Virus record (IMG/VR): IMGVR_UViG_3300032246_002234
Span: 1 to 26,156 of that record
Direction: 5' to 3' (one strand)
DNA length: 26,156 nt
From: a virus
The notes below the pieces were generated by a model. It was given only the letters and a program-made list of their open reading frames with translations. It did not search any database and had not been told where the DNA came from. Below, piece after piece: positions 13,818 to 20,362 of this stretch. The stretch's first letter is position 1; each line of letters starts with the position of its first letter. The translations under genes and the position numbers were made by a program.

Positions 13818-14366
13818 ATGAATATAGTACAAGATAAACAAAAACTCATCGGAATACTCACGATTATAGTAATGGCAGCACAAGGTCTTAATACTGCAAA
13901 TGCTAGTGAACGCAACAATTTAAGTACAAATACAGTAGTTGCTGAAGACCAAACCTCGCAAGAGGTTTTTTTGGTTTCTACAGAAGAAAAATTAAAAAAG
14001 TTTGAAAATAAGGGTTCTCTTACCGATGGTGAACTCAAGGAACTTTTATACCTCGTTGGCTTTAGAGGCAACGATCTAAAGGAGGCTTGGGCAGTAGCCA
14101 AAAAAGAATCTAATGGTCAACCAATCAGGTTTAATGGAAATGCTAAAACTGGAGATAACTCTTGGGGCATGTTTCAAATTAACATGATTAGAGATTTAGG
14201 TCCAGACCGTAGGGACAAGTTTAAACTTGTTTCAAACTCTGATTTATTAAATCCAGTTACTAATGCACAGGTTGCATTTTATATGTCAGATGGTGGAAAA
14301 GATTGGTCCTCATGGCATGGACTAACGCCAAAGACTAGATACTGGATGACACAGTTTCCCAATTAG
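13818..14366 (+). CDS. Secreted lysozyme/transglycosylase-like endolysin
   Basis: 182 aa. Residues 8-29 are a signal peptide (KLIGILTIIVMAAQGLNTANA), with a likely AxA cleavage after residue 29; residues 30-70 are a polar linker. The catalytic domain at about 75-182 has the lysozyme-like/soluble-transglycosylase landmarks: the E in AVAKKESNGQP (Glu97), then NSWGMFQIN at 114-122, followed by helices with NAQVAFYMSDGGKDWSSW. It should cut peptidoglycan glycan strands; the signal peptide would let it cross the membrane by Sec. A strong SD (AAGGAGG) precedes the ATG. It is the only rightward gene in the middle of the window. The stop shares bases with that of the convergent glycosyltransferase gene. 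An alternative is a virion-unrelated cell-wall remodelling enzyme. Confidence 0.85.
   Translation: MNIVQDKQKLIGILTIIVMAAQGLNTANASERNNLSTNTVVAEDQTSQEVFLVSTEEKLKKFENKGSLTDGELKELLYLVGFRGNDLKEAWAVAKKESNGQPIRFNGNAKTGDNSWGMFQINMIRDLGPDRRDKFKLVSNSDLLNPVTNAQVAFYMSDGGKDWSSWHGLTPKTRYWMTQFPN
13951..13972 (+). terminator. Intragenic rho-independent terminator-like hairpin in the endolysin gene
   Basis: AAACCTC (13951-13957), GCAA loop, GAGGTTT (13962-13968) and then TTTT: a perfect 7-bp stem with a GNRA tetraloop and a T run of seven in total. It lies inside codons 45-52 in the linker after the signal peptide. By appearance it is the best terminator in the window, yet it lies within a coding sequence. 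Confidence 0.6.
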
Positions 14367-15319
14367 TATCTTCTTGGTGGCATTCCAAAACCACGGTTTT
14401 CAATGACCACATGAGAATAGTAATTTGGTATAAAAGTTAAATATTTAGGAGAAAGCCCAGTATGTTGAAAAAACTGCTGGGCTTCTTCTATTGATACATC
14501 TAATTTTCCAGACATAAGCATAGATAATCTATCCGTGGACTCTTGAACATGTTTCCAATAATCTTCTCTTCTTTCATCTGCCCAAGGTCTTAGTATTTGT
14601 CTTGTTATAGTTCCATTTGGCTGCCTATGAGACTGATGATGGAATACATCCCTTGCCCCAATTGAAAATATATCCCAACCTGCTGCAAATGTTCTTATAG
14701 ATAAAGAAAACTCTTCGGTATTAAATGACTCATATTTTGATATACCAACTTCATCAACCCAAGACTTAGGTGCTAAAAGATAGCAGCATGTAGTCCAAAA
14801 AGATTTAACCTCTTCATCTATTTCTAACACTTTATAACTTGGAAATGTAAAACCTGGAATTAAAGTAGAATAATCATTTGCAAAAATAGAGGTGGTGTTG
14901 CCAGTATTAATATCAATTGCTCCATCAACTAGTATTTCATAATCTGCTGGGGCATATGCAATTATAAACTTATTATTAGTTTGTTTAAGTTTTTCATATT
15001 TTGCTATTGCCTTTGCATCCCAATCAGGAAGTGCATAAGTATGAGAGTCAAACTGTATAAAATAGTCATACTCTATATCTATTCTTGAGGCTAAGTTTCT
15101 TGCCCAACCTAATCCTCCACGATATTCAGATAGGTCATAACTAAAATATCTAATCTGATCACTTGGTATAAATGAAAAATCAAAAGTTTTTACATCTTCA
15201 GAGACTAAAGAAAAAAATAAACGATCTTTATTTTTTGCAGAATCCCATAAAGATTTTACTGTAAAATAAAACTCTGGATCACAATAATTAACAATACTTA
15301 CAACAAGCCTGTTATACAT
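14363..15319 (-). CDS. GT60-type glycosyltransferase (GlcNAc-transferase family)
   Basis: 318 aa. GT-A fold features: VVSIVNYCDPEFYFTVKSLW at the N-terminus; YRGGLGWARNLAS at 66-78; the metal-binding DSH in YFIQFDSHTYALPDWD at 86-101; and NTEEFSLSIRTFAAGWDIFS at 200-219 followed by HHQSHR at 227-232. This order (G-x-x-x-AR, QxDSHxxxxxxWD, EE-x-x-x-x-x-R-x-x-x-x-G-x-D, late His) matches Pfam family GlcNAc (PF11397, CAZy GT60). Its best-known member adds GlcNAc to hydroxyproline of Skp1. ATG overlaps the oxygenase stop by 8 nt, so both are made together. Substrate here is unknown; the Pro-Thr-repeat adhesin of the same operon is the obvious candidate. Cytoplasmic; no membrane segment. Confidence 0.78.
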   Translation of the reverse strand: MYNRLVVSIVNYCDPEFYFTVKSLWDSAKNKDRLFFSLVSEDVKTFDFSFIPSDQIRYFSYDLSEYRGGLGWARNLASRIDIEYDYFIQFDSHTYALPDWDAKAIAKYEKLKQTNNKFIIAYAPADYEILVDGAIDINTGNTTSIFANDYSTLIPGFTFPSYKVLEIDEEVKSFWTTCCYLLAPKSWVDEVGISKYESFNTEEFSLSIRTFAAGWDIFSIGARDVFHHQSHRQPNGTITRQILRPWADERREDYWKHVQESTDRLSMLMSGKLDVSIEEAQQFFQHTGLSPKYLTFIPNYYSHVVIENRGFGMPPRRY

Positions 15320-15854
15320 TTTCTTTTCTTATGTGAGTATAAAGATATTCTGGACCTTCTGTAAAATACCAATGATCTGGCTCACAATAAAAAAAGAAAG
15401 CATTGCAAACAAGGTTATTTTCTGGATCTGGAAACTCTTCTCTCCAATGTTCCTGATCATTACCATATGTCATTAGTGCATCATTTTCTTCTAATAAGTA
15501 TGGCTTTCCCTCTACCCAGATTTCCCAGGGAGTTTTTTGAAATACACAAAAATTTATATGATAGGTGCAAGCATTATCATCTTTATGTTTCCATAATTTT
15601 GCTTCTTTGCCTTCATAAACTGACATAAGGCACCATGATGGTTTTATATCTTCTGACTCAAAATGATCTCTTGCAAACTCTGTAAGCATTTCATGAAATT
15701 CTTTTAGTTCTGGTGTATTTGCCCATTGATGTCTTCCAAATGACTCATCATAGTTTGGCTGCGTTGACCACATCTTCATAGCATATTGTTGCAACCTTTT
15801 TAGTTCATTTGGTGGCAAAATTGTTTTAATTATTTCTGGTTCTTTTATGTTCAT
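15312..15854 (-). CDS. 2OG-Fe(II) oxygenase, prolyl-hydroxylase type
   Basis: 180 aa from the preferred start at 15854 (MNIKEPEIIK), which overlaps the upstream stop as TAATG; an in-frame ATG at 15875 would add seven residues. The iron-binding triad is visible: His90 and Asp92 in LWKHKDDNACTYHINFCV, and His136 in DALMTYGNDQEHWREEF. The strand between (WEIWVEGKPYLLEENDA) corresponds to the jelly-roll core. The EHWREEF and FFFYCEPDHWYF blocks match a bacterial P4H-like family with H-W-R-E-P-F and V-F-L-H-Y-V-D endings. Reaction: 2OG-dependent hydroxylation, in this group often of proline in proteins. It is directly upstream of and coupled to the GT60 gene. The 2OG-binding basic residue is not certain (Arg138 is a candidate). 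Confidence 0.82.
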   Translation of the reverse strand: MNIKEPEIIKTILPPNELKRLQQYAMKMWSTQPNYDESFGRHQWANTPELKEFHEMLTEFARDHFESEDIKPSWCLMSVYEGKEAKLWKHKDDNACTYHINFCVFQKTPWEIWVEGKPYLLEENDALMTYGNDQEHWREEFPDPENNLVCNAFFFYCEPDHWYFTEGPEYLYTHIRKENV

Positions 15855-16093
15855 TACCATTTTCCAATCGGACATGTGGCTTTTTCAAGTTTTGTTTTTA
15901 CTTTCATAATGCAACCACATTTTTTACATTGTGTAGTTAATTTAATTAGTTCTGGACAGGCTTTACAAATTGAAAATCTTTCTTTTGACTTTTCTTCATC
16001 TACCCATTCAGTATTTGGATTAACAATATCCCAAGGTCTTGTTTCGCCTAGATTTTGTTTATATTTTTCCCATGCCGAAAGTTCTTCACTCAT
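15854..16093 (-). CDS. Phage zinc-ribbon protein, CPIGKW family (copy 1)
   Basis: 79 aa. The C-terminal half is a treble-clef-like zinc ribbon: Cys43 and Cys46 (ICKACPELI), Cys56, Cys59 and Cys61 (CKKCGCIMKVKTKL), Cys74 (ATCPIGKW at the very end). The N-terminal 40 residues (SAWEKYKQNLGETRPW) are helical and polar. The same family is encoded at 24229-24429. Small phage proteins of this kind (DUF6171-like; name from memory) have no assigned function. The ATG overlaps the upstream gene by 8 nt and the stop overlaps the oxygenase start, placing it inside the oxygenase/GT operon. Confidence 0.82.
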   Translation of the reverse strand: MSEELSAWEKYKQNLGETRPWDIVNPNTEWVDEEKSKERFSICKACPELIKLTTQCKKCGCIMKVKTKLEKATCPIGKW

Positions 16094-16103
16094 CTACCCA
16101 TTC
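15996..16103. repeat. 14-bp direct repeat at a gene end and inside the next gene
   Basis: TCATCTACCCATTC occurs at 15996-16009 and 16090-16103. In protein both read TEWVDE: once as the last residues of the 79-aa gene at 16086-16325 and once at residues 28-33 of the zinc-ribbon gene. Confidence 0.6.
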
Positions 16104-16325
16104 CGTTCTATATTCATTTAATATAGATTCTGCCATAATATCACTAATACTAACTGAGTATTCTTGTTTATCAAAAGCATATTTTAAAACATGTCTTCCT
16201 TCTGTTTTAGTATTTGGCTCAATTGTATATTTAATATCATTTTTATTTTTAAAAAATGTAACCAAACTATTATCTCCAGGTATAGAAAGTAGTATATTGT
16301 CTTCTTTATAAATATTTATTGTCAT
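16086..16325 (-). CDS. 79-aa protein, unknown
   Basis: Begins MTINIYKEDNILLSIPGDN, continues SLVTFFKNKNDIKYTIEPNT and ends with a helix SISDIMAESILNEYRTEWVDE. The predicted fold is a small beta sheet plus a C-terminal helix. The coupled position between the Pro-Thr adhesin and the zinc-ribbon gene suggests involvement with the adhesin, perhaps as a chaperone, but nothing in its sequence shows this. No Shine-Dalgarno is obvious. Its last six residues repeat a string in the next gene, a possible recombination mark. Confidence 0.6.
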   Translation of the reverse strand: MTINIYKEDNILLSIPGDNSLVTFFKNKNDIKYTIEPNTKTEGRHVLKYAFDKQEYSVSISDIMAESILNEYRTEWVDE

Positions 16326-16343
16326 AATACTAAGTCTATCATA

Positions 16344-18215
16344 TTAGCACCAGCCATTTACTTGATCACAAGGAATATTATATCCATTGCATATTGTTGG
16401 ACCATATGTTCCTGTTTCTGCACTATATGGATCATAGCAACATTCTACGTAGCAAGTACCGCCACCTCCACCGCCACCTGTAGGGGTTGGTGTAGGGGTT
16501 GGATCTGGTGTTGGAGTTGGTGTTGGTGTAGGGTCAGGGGTAGGTGTAGGAGTTACTGCTACGCAACCTGTATCTGTTGTTATATTCGAACAACTTCCTG
16601 GTGTCCAGCATGTATAAGTATTCATTGTTCCAGAAGCACATATAGATGTTGAAACAGATCTTGTGCCAGTGTAACTGTTTCCTGGATCACATGTTTGGCA
16701 CTGTGGCAAACTACAGTTTGATCCAGAGCAACCAGCAGGTGTAGGTGTAGGTGTTGGCGTAGGGGTAGGTGTAGGGGTAGGAGTTGGTGTTGGTGTAGGT
16801 GTTGGGGTAACAGGTACACAGTTGCCTGTGTTTGGACAACTACCGCCAGTCCAACAGACATTTCTGTAACCTGAAGGACAACTATCGTCTGCTTGTACAC
16901 CGCTTCGTGCTGGGTCACAATCAGAACATGGTGAGGATCCACAGTTTCCATTTGCGGGAGAGCAAGGCAATGGAGTTGGTGTTGGTGTTGGTGTTGGTGT
17001 AGGTGTTGGTGTAGGTGTAGGTGTTGGTGTAGGTGTTGGTGTAGGTGTTGGTGTAGGTGTAGGTGTTGGACATACTGGAATTGCAGGGTATGCAGGGTAT
17101 CCAGAAGTAGAACAAGCAATAGCATATGAATCACACTGAGATCCTGAAATATCTGTTGCAGAAGTATACTGATTTTGTTCATCAGTTGCATTTAGAGAAC
17201 AGTACCATGTTGATGTTGTACAATCTCCCCACTCTGTACGGTTACCGCATCCATCTGGATAAATTGCAGTTCTAAAATATCTGTATCCTGAAGGACATGC
17301 TGGATATCCGATTGCGCTGCTAGATGGAGATGTATCATAACCACTAGCAGGCATATATCTTACAACAGTGTTGCAATCTCCTGGAGTCGGGGTTGGTGTA
17401 GGAGTTGGTGTCGGTGTAGGTGTTGGGGTCGGTGTAGGTGTTGGGGTATAGGGAACTCCATCACTATTACAACATCTTGTTGGATCAAATCCACACGGGT
17501 CTGAATAACTTCCAGAAGTATCTCCTGCTGGTGGACACACTAATGTAGGCGTTGGAGTTGGAGTTGGTGTTGGAGTTGGAGTTGGAGTAGGAGTGTCTGC
17601 AGGGTTTGCAATAAATGTTGCTGATCCAGTTGAACTTGTATATCCAGGCTTAGAAGCAGTTATATAAACAGTGTATGTCATATTTGGTGTAAGATTTTCT
17701 ACAATAAATTGTTCTGGAAATTCTATATTTTGAGTTCCAAGTGTTGATGAATAAGTTGTTGTATATGTTTGATCAAAGTTAGTTATATCAAATGTTGCAT
17801 AAACAGATCCTGGATAAACTTGCCATCCACGATATACTGCAATTGTTGGTATTGGCAATACAGGCAAAGTTGGTGTTGGGGTTGGTGTTGGTGTAGGCGT
17901 TGGTGTTGGTGTAGGCGTTGGAGTTGGTGTAGGCGTTGGAGTAGGTGTTGGGGTTGGAGTTGGTGTAGGAGTAGAAACATAATTGTAATAAATAAAACTT
18001 ACACCAGACTCATAAGACACAAGATCATTTGCATTTGGTAGTTGAGAAGCAATTTTATTATTTAAATTTGAATCTGATGTTGAAGTTGAAGAACTTCCAG
18101 TATATGATAAATGTGCACTCTCAATTGCTGCAATTGCTTGTGTATTGGTTAGTCCTGATAGGTTTGGTACCTTTACCATACCCTTCGAAGATGCCCAGGA
18201 TCCAAAGTTTAGCAT
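16344..18215 (-). CDS. Modular adhesin: PASTA-like domain, Pro-Thr tracts, Fn3 domain, Cys-rich domains (623 aa)
   Basis: Order: residues 15-78 look like one PASTA domain (VPNLSGLTNTQAIAAIESAH, then IASQLPNANDLVSYESGVSF), a peptidoglycan-binding fold. (PT)n tracts lie at 82-116, 208-224, 257-278, 383-415, 470-493 and a Asp-interrupted one near 553-580, about 150 residues in all. A fibronectin-III-like domain is at 120-206 (VENLTPNMTYTVYITASKPG). At least four small Cys-rich modules lie between the tracts, then a Gly run and a final Cys-rich tail (CYVECCYDPYS...NGWC). Cys are numerous and suit disulfides outside the cell. Pro-Thr linkers of this kind are often O-glycosylated in other organisms. 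The ATG has a weak AGGT Shine-Dalgarno. The gene heads the unit with the zinc ribbon, oxygenase and GT60. Probably a fibre or host-surface-binding virion protein. Confidence 0.85.
   Translation of the reverse strand: MLNFGSWASSKGMVKVPNLSGLTNTQAIAAIESAHLSYTGSSSTSTSDSNLNNKIASQLPNANDLVSYESGVSFIYYNYVSTPTPTPTPTPTPTPTPTPTPTPTPTPTPTPTPTPTLPVLPIPTIAVYRGWQVYPGSVYATFDITNFDQTYTTTYSSTLGTQNIEFPEQFIVENLTPNMTYTVYITASKPGYTSSTGSATFIANPADTPTPTPTPTPTPTPTPTLVCPPAGDTSGSYSDPCGFDPTRCCNSDGVPYTPTPTPTPTPTPTPTPTPTPTPGDCNTVVRYMPASGYDTSPSSSAIGYPACPSGYRYFRTAIYPDGCGNRTEWGDCTTSTWYCSLNATDEQNQYTSATDISGSQCDSYAIACSTSGYPAYPAIPVCPTPTPTPTPTPTPTPTPTPTPTPTPTPTPTPTPLPCSPANGNCGSSPCSDCDPARSGVQADDSCPSGYRNVCWTGGSCPNTGNCVPVTPTPTPTPTPTPTPTPTPTPTPTPAGCSGSNCSLPQCQTCDPGNSYTGTRSVSTSICASGTMNTYTCWTPGSCSNITTDTGCVAVTPTPTPDPTPTPTPTPDPTPTPTPTGGGGGGGTCYVECCYDPYSAETGTYGPTICNGYNIPCDQVNGWC
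16737..17972 (-). repeat. Five pure Pro-Thr coding tracts
   Basis: Tracts at 17868-17972 (35 residues), 17544-17594 (17), 17382-17447 (22), 16971-17069 (33) and 16737-16808 (24); a sixth interrupted by Asp lies near 16475-16555. The plus strand reads as GGTGTTGGTGTAGG-type 6-bp repeats with mixed codons. Length polymorphism by slippage and assembly collapse are both likely here. Confidence 0.9.
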
Positions 18216-18222
18216 CTTTTAC

Positions 18223-18855
18223 CTACGCCGTTAAATCGCCTATTAAAAGCCAAGTATTATTTGTATCCATTTTTGTAATAACTGCACCAGAATATTGTGC
18301 TGCTATTTTTTTATTAGAAAACTTACTATTAATTATTACACCAGCGCCACCTGCAATAATAACATTTCCAGTACCATTTCTAACAATTTCAATTTTTTGA
18401 CCAGCAATAAAAGAAACTGAACTATTTGGTGGTATTGTAATTGTTACGTCAGAACTAGATGATACAGATATGGTTTTTCCAGAATCTGCTTTTGCAATTG
18501 TATAGTCAGATGTTTTTGAAATAAAATCAACAGAATCATTGAAGGATCTCCATGTACCGTTATAATAATATTGAATTTGATTAATTACTAATCCAGAATC
18601 TTCTTGTCTTACAAAACAAACTATTCCATTTGTTGGAGAAGTGATTGCTGCATCTCTTGCTGTTGGATTTTGAAAATTATTAACTCCAGCCTTTGCATTT
18701 GCAACGGTATCAAAAGTTACTACAGAACCAAATCTTTGATCTGCTGTCCATGTATATTGAGCGTTAGTGTTAACTGCTCCACCCAACGCATACCAAGTCT
18801 GATTTGATGCATTATAGATATATGCTACTTTTCCATCTGAATTAATTGTTGCCAT
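18223..18855 (-). CDS. Tail protein with GDLTA-type C-terminal beta domain (210 aa)
   Basis: Residues 1-85 contain ATINSDGKVAYIYNASNQTW and a QYTWTADQRFGSVVTFDTVA segment. IQYYYNGTWRSF follows at about 115, a short motif recurring in this module's proteins. The C-terminal domain (SFIAGQKIEIVRNGTGNVII, GAGVIINS, then TWLLIGDLTA at the end) is homologous to the last 65 residues of the 810-aa fibre. The start at 18855 overlaps the 41-aa gene. It probably forms a small trimeric fibre head or adaptor upstream of the Pro-Thr adhesin gene. Confidence 0.77.
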   Translation of the reverse strand: MATINSDGKVAYIYNASNQTWYALGGAVNTNAQYTWTADQRFGSVVTFDTVANAKAGVNNFQNPTARDAAITSPTNGIVCFVRQEDSGLVINQIQYYYNGTWRSFNDSVDFISKTSDYTIAKADSGKTISVSSSSDVTITIPPNSSVSFIAGQKIEIVRNGTGNVIIAGGAGVIINSKFSNKKIAAQYSGAVITKMDTNNTWLLIGDLTA

Positions 18856-18967
18856 CTGATGTGATCCCCAATGCTCTTAATTCTGCCTCTGTGATTCCAG
18901 TTGATGCAACTAATTTTGCAATTCCAATTTCACGAAGTTGTTGCTCTGTAGTTTTTTCTTTAGCCAT
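18842..18967 (-). CDS. 41-aa helical micro-protein
   Basis: ATG at 18967 overlaps the upstream stop as TAATG, and the end overlaps the 210-aa gene by 14 nt, so it is coupled on both sides. Product: MAKEKTTEQQLREIGIAKLV then ASTGITEAELRALGITSDGNN. It reads as two short amphipathic helices with a turn at STG; the ITEAELRALGI part resembles a UBA/CUE-like or helical docking hairpin, but this is only a look-alike. Likely an adaptor or chaperone for tail assembly. Confidence 0.6.
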   Translation of the reverse strand: MAKEKTTEQQLREIGIAKLVASTGITEAELRALGITSDGNN

Positions 18968-19392
18968 TATGCACCAATCTCTCTCCATGCAGAACCTGAC
19001 CATACATACATTTTAAGCGGTGTGGTATCTGAATCTACCCATAGGGCACCAGTTGATGGATTTGAAGGTTGTGATGTTTGATATGATGCCGTAGCATATT
19101 GAATATTTGTTGTAACTGCAGTTGTTGAATCAACCCAAATATATCCATTATCAATACCAGTTGGCATTGATGCTAATACAGCAGATCCAAGTCCATCTGC
19201 CTCAATATTATCAATTCTTGTATCTAATGCTTTTATGTGTCCAACTACGGAATTAGGAATAATCTGAGATTCGGTTGTAATTTCAGAAGATGTGCCATAA
19301 TGATATAGTTTTAGGGCTGCTTGGATATCCGCAGCATCTTCATACCCTGGGATTTTTGTGGGATAAACTGATCCAATATTTTCAGAAGCCAT
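18967..19392 (-). CDS. Small tail/fibre protein (141 aa)
   Basis: The N-terminal part (SVYPTKIPGYEDAADIQAAL, then KLYHYGTSSEITTES) and VVGHIKALDTRIDNIEAD (about 48-66, coiled-coil-like) lead to two short beta modules. The second, SQPSNPSTGALWVDSDTTPL followed by MYVWSGSAWREIGA, is a tail-associated motif common in actinophage fibres. Leaderless start at 19392; the promoter -10 box overlaps the stop codon of the preceding gene. It heads the unit that leads to the adhesin, oxygenase and glycosyltransferase genes. Confidence 0.75.
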   Translation of the reverse strand: MASENIGSVYPTKIPGYEDAADIQAALKLYHYGTSSEITTESQIIPNSVVGHIKALDTRIDNIEADGLGSAVLASMPTGIDNGYIWVDSTTAVTTNIQYATASYQTSQPSNPSTGALWVDSDTTPLKMYVWSGSAWREIGA

Positions 19393-19399
19393 ACCTTAG

Positions 19400-19408
19400 A
19401 TTATACCA
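19400..19408 (-). promoter_or_regulatory. Leaderless-type promoter (TGGTATAAT, 7 nt to ATG)
   Basis: Minus strand. Likely the main promoter of the adhesin/hydroxylase/glycosyltransferase unit; the box contains the TAA stop of the 190-aa gene. Confidence 0.62.
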
Positions 19409-19973
19409 CAGTAATGAATAAATGTACTGCTTTAACTGTGCTCAAGTTTGACCAAGTTGAACCATTTAACTCTGCTGCCTTTATAGTTATAGGTAAAGAA
19501 AATGTTCCATTATACGAAGATACCTCTCCAATAGAAATTGAAGAAGCCAATGGCAGTTGATTTAAAATACTATATTGAACATTAAAATTTTCTGCTGTAA
19601 TAGTTCCTATAAAGTCAGAAGGCACAATTTCTGCAATTGGTATATTTTTTGTCCAAACTCCATCATTAAAAGATGTTGTTGTGTAGTTTTTGCTATATGT
19701 ATTTGAAACTAATTTAAAAAGTTTTACCCAAGTTTCTGTTTCTAGAACATTTTGCAACTGGTAAACATACTGATATTCATCATCTGATGAAAGTATATTA
19801 ATGTATAAATCATATACTTGTGCATCAGGGGCAAGTAGTGATGTTGGCTGACCAAGATTTACAAAAATCTGACTTCCACGATCACCCTTTGGACCAAAGT
19901 CAATTTCAAGATTTAAAGATGAAGGTCCACCAAGAACTGTTAAATCTTCTGTTGATAAAATTACATCTGTCAT
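19401..19973 (-). CDS. Tail protein with a single collagen-like GPKGDRG motif (190 aa)
   Basis: Residues 20-40 contain NLEIDFGPKGDRGSQIFVNL, a motif that in many actinophage tail proteins precedes a small beta domain; then LLAPDAQVYDLYINILSSDD and VYQLQNVLETETWVKLFKLV. The C-terminal half is a beta domain with Asn/Ser-rich turns, ending VKAVHLFITVV. The start overlaps the previous stop as TAATG. It is probably an adaptor between the baseplate-like protein upstream and the fibres. Confidence 0.75.
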   Translation of the reverse strand: MTDVILSTEDLTVLGGPSSLNLEIDFGPKGDRGSQIFVNLGQPTSLLAPDAQVYDLYINILSSDDEYQYVYQLQNVLETETWVKLFKLVSNTYSKNYTTTSFNDGVWTKNIPIAEIVPSDFIGTITAENFNVQYSILNQLPLASSISIGEVSSYNGTFSLPITIKAAELNGSTWSNLSTVKAVHLFITVV

Positions 19974-20347
19974 TAAACTGTTGCCCCAGATACCTGATCT
20001 GTTACTGAAACATTCCCAGTTAGCAAAGTATATACATAGTTGTGTGGTGATGATGTTTTTGTAATTTCAACATCGTAAACATACTGTGTTGTTGAATTCA
20101 TTGTGACTGAATCTCCAGGTCTAATTGTGCATGTGACATAATTTCCGCTAACTCCACTTGTAATAACTGCAAGACATTCAATTTTGCCAGAAACACCTGC
20201 AGATCCACGACTGTTGGAAATTACAAATTTTGCATTTGAATATTGACTTAAATTAAAAGATTCCCCAGAAGATGTTTTAGGATAAATGCGAAACTCATAG
20301 GTGTCACCCTTATAATAATTTATATTTAATGTACCTGGAAATGCCAT
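19973..20347 (-). CDS. BppU-like small beta tail protein (paralogue 3)
   Basis: 124 aa. NINYYKGDTYEFRIYPKTSS near the N-terminus carries the KGDT motif seen in N-terminal domains of baseplate upper proteins. It continues FNLSQYSNAKFVISNSRGSA, IRPGDSVTMNS and YVYTLLTGNVSVTDQVSGA. It is distantly similar to the proteins at 12748 and 23117 (WxVVRGDTS). Leaderless start at 20347. Confidence 0.72.
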   Translation of the reverse strand: MAFPGTLNINYYKGDTYEFRIYPKTSSGESFNLSQYSNAKFVISNSRGSAGVSGKIECLAVITSGVSGNYVTCTIRPGDSVTMNSTTQYVYDVEITKTSSPHNYVYTLLTGNVSVTDQVSGATV

Positions 20348-20353
20348 AGTTTT

Positions 20354-20362
20354 ATTATACCA
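20354..20362 (-). promoter_or_regulatory. Leaderless-type promoter (TGGTATAAT, 6 nt to ATG)
   Basis: Minus strand, overlapping the stop codon of the 245-aa collagen-like gene. Confidence 0.62.

Noticed and set aside
16622-17191. Gln/His/Leu-rich frame overlapping the Pro-Thr adhesin
   Set aside because: It is the shifted reading of the CCAACACCTACA-type repeat, giving HLHQHLHQ strings; the in-frame adhesin with ordered domains explains the DNA.
16475-17972. CRISPR array or minisatellite as explanation of the GGTGTTGGTGTAGG repeats
   Set aside because: Units are 6 bp, in frame, code for Pro-Thr and have no spacers.
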